Shown here: in pieces, positions 57,918 through 64,000 of the stretch
Layout: each line of letters opens with the position of its first letter
How positions within the stretch are numbered: position 1 is the stretch's first letter
DNA from: Clostridia bacterium
GTDB lineage: Bacteria; Bacillota; Clostridia; Christensenellales; Aristaeellaceae
DNA: 64,000 nucleotides
Assembly: GCA_017509255.1 (NCBI GenBank)
Contig: JAFWQA010000014.1
Location: 1 to 64,000, forward strand
Direction of reading: 5' to 3'
Notes under the pieces: model-generated
Seen by the model: the letters and a program-made list of their open reading frames with translations, nothing else
Database searches by the model: none
Told to the model about the DNA's origin: nothing
Made by a program: the position numbers and the translations under genes

Positions 57918-59927
57918 ATGAAAGCACTAATTCTTAATTCTGGCCTCGGCTCCCGGATGGGAGTCCTCACCTCAGAGCACCCTAAATGCATGACGGAGAT
58001 CAGCTCGAATGAAACGATCTTTTCTCGTCAGCTGAAGCAGATTGCCGAGGCAGGGATTGAGGAAGTTGTAATCACTACTGGATACTATGACGGCGTTCTG
58101 GTAAATTACTGCAATTCGCTCGACTTGCCGCTGCATTATACCTTTGTGAAGAATCCTATCTACGACAAAACCAACTACATTTATTCCATCTACTGTGCAA
58201 GAGAATACTTGGAAGATGACATTATTCTCATGCATGGGGACTTGGTCTTCGAGAATGAGGTCTTTGATCGTGTAATTGCTTCTTCTGTTTCCTGCATGAC
58301 CGTTTCCTCCACGCTGTCGCTTCCTGAGAAGGATTTCAAAGCGGTTGTTCACGACGGCATGGTCATGAAAGTCGGTGTCGAGTTCTTCAACGACGCGATG
58401 GAAGCACAGGCTCTCTATAAACTGAACAAAGAAGACTGGATGGTATGGCTGAATAAGATCATCGAGTTCTGTGAGACTGAAAAGACGAAGGTCTACGCTG
58501 AGAATGCTCTGAACGAGCTGAACGGTACGGCCAATATTCATGCTCTAGATGTTGAAAATCTTCTCTGCTCAGAGATCGACAACCCTGAGGATCTGGCTGT
58601 TGTAATATCGAAGTTGAAGGAGATCCAGTCTCGTACAGTTTACATGTGCTTCGCTTCCGATATTATTCATGGCGGTCATATTGCCATCATCAAAAAGGCA
58701 CAGAAGCTTGGAAAGCTGATCATTGGCGTGTTGTCTGATGAAGCTGTTGCCTCCTATAAGCGTATGCCCTTGGTCCCGGCATCTGAGCGGAAGGTTATGT
58801 TTGAGAACATTGCCGGTGTGTATAAAGTTGTTGACCAGAACACATTGAGCTACAAGGAAAACCTGGAGAAGTATAAACCTTCCATCGTTGTTCACGGTGA
58901 CGACTGGGTGTCCGGATTCCAGCGTCTAATCCGCGATGAAGTGACGGCGATTCTTGCCTCTTACGGCGGAAAACTCGTAGAGTATCCATATTCAACTGAT
59001 CCGAAGTATGCTGAAATTGATGCCAGGACTCGCTCTGATCTTGCCATGCCTGATATCCGTCGTGGACGCCTTAAAAGAATGCTGGATGCAAAGGGCCTTG
59101 TGACGGTCATGGAAGCACATGATGGCCTCACTGGTTTGATCGTTGAGAATACTGTAGTTCACCAGGATGGCGGCGCTCACCAGTTTGATGCTATGTGGAT
59201 CAGCTCTTTGTGTGATTCCACTGCCAAGGGCAAGCCGGACATCGAGCTTGTGGATATGACCAGCCGTTTTCGTACGATAGAGGACATTACTGAAGTCACG
59301 ACAAAGCCTATCATCTTTGACGGTGATACCGGAGGAAAGACTGAGCACTTTGTATATACCGTCCGGAGCTTGGAGCGGTTGGGAGTCAGCATGGTCATCA
59401 TCGAGGACAAGACTGGTCTCAAGAAGAACAGTCTGTTCGGAACCGAAGTTGTCCAGACTCAGGATAACATTGAGAACTTCAGCGCGAAGATTCGTGCTGG
59501 TAAGAAGGCGCAGCGTACCAAGGAGTTCATGATCTGCGCGAGAATCGAGAGCCTCATCCTCGAACAGGGTATGGAAGATGCGCTGACACGTGCTTTTGCT
59601 TTTGTGGAAGCCGGTGCCGATGCTATCATGATCCACAGCCGGAAGAAAGACCCCTCCGAGATTCAGGAGTTCATTGAGAAGTTCCGGGTGAAGGATAAGG
59701 CCACACCCATTGTTCTCGTTCCCACGTCTTTCAATTCTGTAACTGAGGAGGAGTGGAAAGAACGCGGTGCTAACATCATTATCTACGCAAATCAGCTCAT
59801 GAGAGCGGAAGTTCCCGCAATGCAGAAGGCAGCTGAGATGATTCTGGAAAACCACAGAGCTGAAGAGTGCGATGCGATGCTGATGCCGTTCAAAGACATC
59901 ATCCGTTTGATCCCGGCAGAGGGCTAA
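57918..59927 (+). CDS. pepM: Three-domain nucleotidyltransferase-cytidylyltransferase-PEP mutase
   Basis: 669 aa. Residues 1-225 are an NTP-transferase (LILNSGLGSRMGVLTSEHPK) like PntC/LicC cytidylyltransferases. Residues 235-365 are a second, HxGH-type cytidylyltransferase (FASDIIHGGHIAIIKKAQ; VPASERKVMFENI), like the first domain of Fom1. Residues 385-669 are phosphoenolpyruvate mutase with FDGDTGG and the signature EDKTGLKKNSLFG (about 495). PEP mutase makes phosphonopyruvate. The other domains would activate a phosphonate as its CMP ester. Downstream genes supply the intermediate steps. Confidence 0.9.
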   Translation: MKALILNSGLGSRMGVLTSEHPKCMTEISSNETIFSRQLKQIAEAGIEEVVITTGYYDGVLVNYCNSLDLPLHYTFVKNPIYDKTNYIYSIYCAREYLEDDIILMHGDLVFENEVFDRVIASSVSCMTVSSTLSLPEKDFKAVVHDGMVMKVGVEFFNDAMEAQALYKLNKEDWMVWLNKIIEFCETEKTKVYAENALNELNGTANIHALDVENLLCSEIDNPEDLAVVISKLKEIQSRTVYMCFASDIIHGGHIAIIKKAQKLGKLIIGVLSDEAVASYKRMPLVPASERKVMFENIAGVYKVVDQNTLSYKENLEKYKPSIVVHGDDWVSGFQRLIRDEVTAILASYGGKLVEYPYSTDPKYAEIDARTRSDLAMPDIRRGRLKRMLDAKGLVTVMEAHDGLTGLIVENTVVHQDGGAHQFDAMWISSLCDSTAKGKPDIELVDMTSRFRTIEDITEVTTKPIIFDGDTGGKTEHFVYTVRSLERLGVSMVIIEDKTGLKKNSLFGTEVVQTQDNIENFSAKIRAGKKAQRTKEFMICARIESLILEQGMEDALTRAFAFVEAGADAIMIHSRKKDPSEIQEFIEKFRVKDKATPIVLVPTSFNSVTEEEWKERGANIIIYANQLMRAEVPAMQKAAEMILENHRAEECDAMLMPFKDIIRLIPAEG

Positions 59928-59930
59928 AAA

Positions 59931-61061
59931 ATGGAACAGAGGATAATAACAGCAAGTGATAATTACATAGGGTTTGATCAGTGGATTCAAGAGAATGGAT
60001 GCAAGAAAATCCTGATGGTTTGTGATGGCTCCATTTGGCACATGGACGGATTTAATAAGCATCTGGAAGAAGTTGAGAAAACGGAGGTCGAGATGATCGG
60101 TTTCCGTGACTTCCAGTCGAATCCGTTATATGAATCAGTCGTAAAAGGTGTTGAGCTTTTCAGAGAGGAAAAATGCGATAGTATCATGGCCGTCGGCGGC
60201 GGCTCTGCGATGGATGTTGCGAAATGCATAAAGTTGTATTCGGGTTGCTCTGGAGATGGCGCAGAAGGCTCTTGGCTGAACGCAGAAATCGTCCCGAACA
60301 GTATCCCGTTCATAGCGATGCCCACAACGGCAGGAACTGGAAGCGAGGCTACCCGCTATGCAGTCATTTACCATAATGATGCTAAGCAGAGCATCACTAG
60401 CGAGAGCATTATACCTGGTATTGTTTTGATGGACCCTAATGCACTTAAAACGCTCCCGTTATATCAGAAGAAAGCAACTATGATGGACGCCTTGTGCCAT
60501 GCCATCGAGTCTTTCTGGTCGGTGAACAGTACAGATCAAAGCAAGGAGTATAGCAGAGCGGCAATTCAAGCTGTGTTGAAGCATATGAATGGTTATCTTG
60601 CAAACACCGAGGATGGTAACGCTGGAATGCTCAAAGCTGCACACACTGCCGGGCAGGCCATTAACATCACCCAAACAACAGCTGGCCATGCCATGTGCTA
60701 TAAGATCACAAGCCTTTTTAGATCAGCCCATGGGCATGCTGCTATCCTTTGTGACCGTGTGCTCTTCCCCTGGATGGTTGAGAACACTGATAAGTGTATT
60801 GATCCAAGGGGTGAGGAGTATCTAAGGGCTACGCTTGATGAGATCGGACATGCTATGGGTTGTGAGGATGCGAAGGCAGGAGCTGACAAGCTGAAAAGTA
60901 TCTTTGATGAACTCGGTCTCGAAGTCCCGACCGCCTCAGCAGAGCAATTTGAGATCTTGAAAAACTCTGTCAACCCGGTCAGATTGAAGAATCATCCTAT
61001 AGCCTTGGACGTCGATACGATAGACTCTCTCTACCATACTATTCTGAACGGAGAATCATAA
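59931..61061 (+). CDS. Iron-type alcohol dehydrogenase, probable phosphonoacetaldehyde reductase
   Basis: 376 aa, starting 4 bp after pepM. Group III (Fe-ADH) family: SIMAVGGGSAMDVAKCIKLY (NAD(P)-binding, about 85-105), PTTAGTGSEATRYAVI (about 130) and metal ligands in MDALCHAIESFWSVN (about 195) and FRSAHGHAAILCDRVL (about 265). Similar enzymes (PhpC-like) reduce phosphonoacetaldehyde to 2-hydroxyethylphosphonate. No AEP transaminase is seen, so hydroxyethylphosphonate is the likely product. It overlaps the next start by one base. Confidence 0.85.
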   Translation: MEQRIITASDNYIGFDQWIQENGCKKILMVCDGSIWHMDGFNKHLEEVEKTEVEMIGFRDFQSNPLYESVVKGVELFREEKCDSIMAVGGGSAMDVAKCIKLYSGCSGDGAEGSWLNAEIVPNSIPFIAMPTTAGTGSEATRYAVIYHNDAKQSITSESIIPGIVLMDPNALKTLPLYQKKATMMDALCHAIESFWSVNSTDQSKEYSRAAIQAVLKHMNGYLANTEDGNAGMLKAAHTAGQAINITQTTAGHAMCYKITSLFRSAHGHAAILCDRVLFPWMVENTDKCIDPRGEEYLRATLDEIGHAMGCEDAKAGADKLKSIFDELGLEVPTASAEQFEILKNSVNPVRLKNHPIALDVDTIDSLYHTILNGES

Positions 61062-62194
61062 TGAAGGTTGAAAAGTTAGTAGAGATCATTGGCTCTGATT
61101 TTTATACCGGAGTGCCTGACAGCCAGCTGAAAGCTCTTTGCAACTATCTGATGGCTACCTACGGTATTGATCCTCATCATCATGTGATTGCTGCAAACGA
61201 AGGCAACTGCACAGCCTTGGCGGCCGGATATCACCTGGCAACTGGCAAGATTCCCGTGGTTTACATGCAGAACAGCGGCGAGGGTAATATCATCAACCCA
61301 GTGGCAAGCCTGCTCAACGATAAGGTTTATGCAATCCCCATCATTTTCGTCGTCGGTTGGCGTGGCGAACCCGGAATCCATGATGAACCTCAGCATATTT
61401 ACCAAGGCGAAGTAACCGTAAAACTGCTAGAGGATATGGATATTAAGCCTTTTGTCATTGGCAAAGATACGACTGATGATGAAGTGATGACAGTGATGAA
61501 AGAGTTCAGAAATGTTCTCGCTACTGGTAAAGATGTCGCGTTTGTAATCCGCAAGGGCGCTCTGACCGATGCTCCAAAGGTGGAATATAAGAACGACAAT
61601 CACATGATCCGTGAAGAGATTATCAAACATATTGTCAAGGCCAGTGGCGAAGATCCGATTGTCAGCACTACGGGGAAAGCTAGCCGTGAGTTGTTTGAGA
61701 CTCGTGCGGCCAACGGTCAGAGCCACAAGTACGATTTCCTGACCGTCGGGTCCATGGGCCATAGCAGTTCTATCGCTTTAGGCATCGCTATCAACAAGCC
61801 GGAACAGCGCATTTGGTGCGTGGACGGTGACGGTGCCGTTCTTATGCATATGGGTTCTATGGCGGTATTGGGAAGCAATAAGCCAAAGAATTTAGTCCAC
61901 GTTGTTATCAACAATGGCGCACATGAGACCGTTGGTGGTATGCCTACGGTTGCAGCGGATATTGACCTCGTTGGTGTAGCAAAAGCGTGCGGATATCCAT
62001 ATGCAGTATCTGTTGACTGCTTTGAGAAGCTGGATAAGGAACTTGAAGCAGCAAAAGAGCGCGGAGAACTGAGCTTGATCGAAGTGAAGTGCTCTATCGG
62101 CGCGCGTGAGGATCTTGGGAGGCCAACCACAACTGCTCTTGAAAACAAACAATATTTTATGGAGTATTTGAAGACCCTATCACGAGAAAAGTAA
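61061..62194 (+). CDS. ppd: Phosphonopyruvate decarboxylase
   Basis: 377 aa. Thiamine-diphosphate enzyme with the shortened Ppd architecture: the N-half has FYTGVPDSQLKALCNYL and NEGNCTALAAGYHLATGKIPVVYMQNSGEGN (catalytic Glu about 45). The C-half has the Mg-ThDP motif WCVDGDGAVLMHMGSMAVLG ending in VVINNGAHETVGG (about 245-290). It turns phosphonopyruvate into phosphonoacetaldehyde and so drives the unfavourable PEP mutase step forward. Confidence 0.92.
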   Translation: MKVEKLVEIIGSDFYTGVPDSQLKALCNYLMATYGIDPHHHVIAANEGNCTALAAGYHLATGKIPVVYMQNSGEGNIINPVASLLNDKVYAIPIIFVVGWRGEPGIHDEPQHIYQGEVTVKLLEDMDIKPFVIGKDTTDDEVMTVMKEFRNVLATGKDVAFVIRKGALTDAPKVEYKNDNHMIREEIIKHIVKASGEDPIVSTTGKASRELFETRAANGQSHKYDFLTVGSMGHSSSIALGIAINKPEQRIWCVDGDGAVLMHMGSMAVLGSNKPKNLVHVVINNGAHETVGGMPTVAADIDLVGVAKACGYPYAVSVDCFEKLDKELEAAKERGELSLIEVKCSIGAREDLGRPTTTALENKQYFMEYLKTLSREK

Positions 62195-62383
62195 CACTGC
62201 AATAAAAAATCTTTTCGTACTTATCGGCAATAGCATATAGCAGTATTTATAAGGAATTTCATATACTGTTTCTATGATATACTGCCCTTCATGTTTATAC
62301 TAAAGGATGCCTTTTTTCTGTATAGATAACCTTGGAGTCGTGATGATTATTTTGTCTTCGTTCAAACAAAAGGAGTATTATTG

Positions 62384-63520
62384 ATGGAATCTAGAGCCAG
62401 GATGATAAGGATTCTTATGGTGCTAGGAAATACAGGACGTGGCGGTGCGCAGGCATATGCAATGAATGTTCTACGGAGTATTGACAGATCACGATTTCAT
62501 ATTGATTTTGTTGTAAACTATATCTATGAAAATGGATATACTGATGAGATACGTGAAAACGGAAGTACGATACATGTCATTCCAAAGTTTAAAGGGACGA
62601 ATTATTTTGCATATGTACGAGCTTTTAATAAAGTTCTTGATGCAGGAAATTATGATATCATTCACGGTCACGTCAGTAGTTCAGCCTCTATATATTTAAG
62701 AATCGCTAAAGAGCATCATTGCATAACAATTGCTCACAGTCATAGCGCAGGATATAGAGGGAATGGGATAGAGCAGCAGATAAAAAGAGTATTTACTTTT
62801 GGAGCAAAAAAACAGGCTGATTATTGGTTTGGGTGTTCCCGTCTTGCTGCAGAGCGAATGTTTGGTCGCAATTACAAGTCTAATCCTAAGTATCATGATA
62901 TTCCGAATGCTATTATAGTAGATAGATACAGATATAATGAGGAGATTAGAGCGAGAATTAGAGAACAGTATGGCATCTCGAATGATGCGATAGTCTATGG
63001 GCATGTAGGTTCATTCTCTGCTCCTAAAAATCATAGGTTTTTAATAGAGGTTTTTAAGAAAATCTATAGCGATCAAAGAGAAAAAGCATGCTTTATATTA
63101 GTGGGAGATGGATTGCTAAAAGATAATATTCGAAAAATGGTCATGCAAAATGGACTATCAGATCGAGTCATTTTTACTGGAAATGTTGACAACGTAAATG
63201 AGTTTCTTATGGCTATGGATGTACTCGTTTTCCCGTCACTTTTTGAGGGCTTTCCTGTTACATTACTTGAAGCACAAGCTGCTGGGCTTCCTTGCATTTC
63301 ATCTGATACAATTACTTCAGAGGTAAATATAACAGAAAATGTTATGCCTACATCTTTAAGCGCAGGGGCTGATTATTGGGCAAAAAAGGGTGAAGTGATT
63401 GAAAAGAGAGATCGTACAGTTGCAAATGATATTATTGCGGACTCTGTTTATAATGTAAACAAAAGCATCAGTTTACTTATGGAACTGTATAAAAAAATGG
63501 TTACAAATCACAGTAATTGA
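62384..63520 (+). CDS. Glycosyltransferase family 1/4 protein (EpsF-like)
   Basis: 378 aa from the ATG at 62384 (SD AAAGGAG; a TTG three bases earlier is in frame). GT-B fold: ILMVLGNTGRGGAQAYAMNVLRSIDRSRFHIDFV, HGHVSSSASIYLRIAKEHHCITIAHSHS, then GSFSAPKNHRFLIEVF, ILVGDG and FPSLFEGFPVTLLEAQAAGLPCISSD. The similarity to EpsF-type transferases of capsule clusters is clear. It is the most AT-rich gene in the window. The 189-bp gap before it is AT-rich with possible -10 words but no clear promoter. Confidence 0.87.
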   Translation: MESRARMIRILMVLGNTGRGGAQAYAMNVLRSIDRSRFHIDFVVNYIYENGYTDEIRENGSTIHVIPKFKGTNYFAYVRAFNKVLDAGNYDIIHGHVSSSASIYLRIAKEHHCITIAHSHSAGYRGNGIEQQIKRVFTFGAKKQADYWFGCSRLAAERMFGRNYKSNPKYHDIPNAIIVDRYRYNEEIRARIREQYGISNDAIVYGHVGSFSAPKNHRFLIEVFKKIYSDQREKACFILVGDGLLKDNIRKMVMQNGLSDRVIFTGNVDNVNEFLMAMDVLVFPSLFEGFPVTLLEAQAAGLPCISSDTITSEVNITENVMPTSLSAGADYWAKKGEVIEKRDRTVANDIIADSVYNVNKSISLLMELYKKMVTNHSN

Positions 63521-63541
63521 TATGAACTATGGAGGAAGACT

Positions 63542-64000
63542 TTGAGTAATTATTTGTTTCGCTTGGATGACGCTTCAGACTATATGGATATAGAGAAGTG
63601 GAATAGAATAGAGAGCATACTCGATCAATATGGGATAAAGCCGATATTTGGAATTATCCCTCAAAACGCAGATGAGACTTTGGTTTCCAAATATGCACGT
63701 AACGAAGATTTTTGGAGCCTTATGCATAGTTGGATCGATAAAGGATGGACTCCCGCTATGCATGGCTATGAGCATCGATATGTAACTGAAGAGGGAGGAA
63801 TTAATCCTGTTAACAAAAGGTCTGAATTTGCAGGGCTGTCATATGAAATCCAGGCGGAGAAGATAAGAAAAGGCTATACGATCCTTGAAAAGAATGGTAT
63901 TCATCCAACTATTTTCTTCGCTCCTTCGCATACATTTGATGAGAATACATTGAAGGCATTAAAAAATCATACAACTATAAGAATAATAAGTGATACGATT
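63542..64000 (+). CDS. Polysaccharide deacetylase/DUF2334-like protein, N-terminal part
   Basis: Open from the TTG at 63542 (GGAGG six bases upstream) to the window edge, 153 codons. It starts LSNYLFRLDDASDYMDIEKW; the DD near residue 10 and the later HGYEHRYV (about 78) and FFAPSHTFDENTL (about 128) match the metal-binding Asp, HxxxH and P-containing motif of the NodB/DUF2334 carbohydrate-esterase fold. It would remove acetyl groups from the glycan made by this operon. It is 22 bp after the glycosyltransferase. Confidence 0.72.
   Translation, partial: MSNYLFRLDDASDYMDIEKWNRIESILDQYGIKPIFGIIPQNADETLVSKYARNEDFWSLMHSWIDKGWTPAMHGYEHRYVTEEGGINPVNKRSEFAGLSYEIQAEKIRKGYTILEKNGIHPTIFFAPSHTFDENTLKALKNHTTIRIISDTI

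Noticed and set aside
1-64000. tRNA, rRNA or prophage genes
   Set aside because: No cloverleaf with a GTTCGA-type arm plus CCA end, no rRNA core sequence and no phage structural or integrase gene was recognised. A tRNAscan run would settle the tRNA point.

Overview
The window looks like chromosome of a high-GC anaerobic member of the Clostridia (gut or rumen type). The evidence is strong AGGAGG-like ribosome binding sites, TTGACA/TATAAT promoters, PerR with rubrerythrin, a Pta/butyrate kinase pair, a LoaP-type NusG paralogue and a Mn-sensing leader RNA of the yybP-ykoY class. The genus cannot be fixed from this sequence alone. No rRNA, tRNA, CRISPR array or intact insertion sequence was seen.

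Layout. 1-2.8 kb: the start of a secreted leucine-rich-repeat protein (running off the left edge), a MerR/TipAS regulator with a classic 19-bp-spacer operator, and two small secreted proteins. 2.9-4.8 kb: a probable Mn riboswitch with terminator, then a Na/phosphate cotransporter-type protein. 5-6.6 kb: an XRE membrane regulator and an RNA 2',3'-cyclic phosphodiesterase. 6.8-16.4 kb: a ten-gene Mrp/Mbh-type cation/proton antiporter operon with four antiporter-like subunits. 16.4-24.9 kb: a secreted transglutaminase-like protein, an ABC-2 exporter with its XRE-AbrB regulator, PadR with a flavodoxin-SCP2 fusion, a beta-lactamase-fold hydrolase, a NifX-like protein with a structured leader, a cystatin-like lipoprotein and purine nucleoside phosphorylase. 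24.9-29.2 kb: gene remnants, then a leftward run of rhodanese-TtcA, TcdA, an esterase and an ATP-grasp enzyme.

29.3-35 kb: a potassium module, TrkH-TrkA with a shortened KdpD and KdpE but no kdpFABC, then exonuclease III. 35.4-40.2 kb: a galactose-type ABC transporter (mglBAC) whose permease carries a long soluble N-terminal extension. 40.2-49.6 kb: PerR and rubrerythrin, two MFS transporters, a nucleoside hydrolase, phosphopentomutase, an MgtC protein, and butyrate kinase with phosphotransacetylase.

49.6 kb to the right edge: a long exopolysaccharide operon. It begins with loaP and an LCP protein, followed by a secreted protein, a CpsC/CpsD chain-length and kinase pair, and a priming sugar transferase. 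A strong intrinsic terminator lies inside it. After about 55.5 kb the DNA becomes clearly AT-richer, beginning with a 490-bp gap full of hairpins. Then come two glycosyltransferases, a CDP-alcohol phosphotransferase-like protein and a complete phosphonate pathway: a three-domain PEP mutase, phosphonoacetaldehyde reductase and phosphonopyruvate decarboxylase. Together these predict a cell-surface glycan or lipid carrying 2-hydroxyethylphosphonate through a CMP-activated donor, expressed under processive antitermination. This module and its odd RNA-rich junction are the most interesting part of the window.
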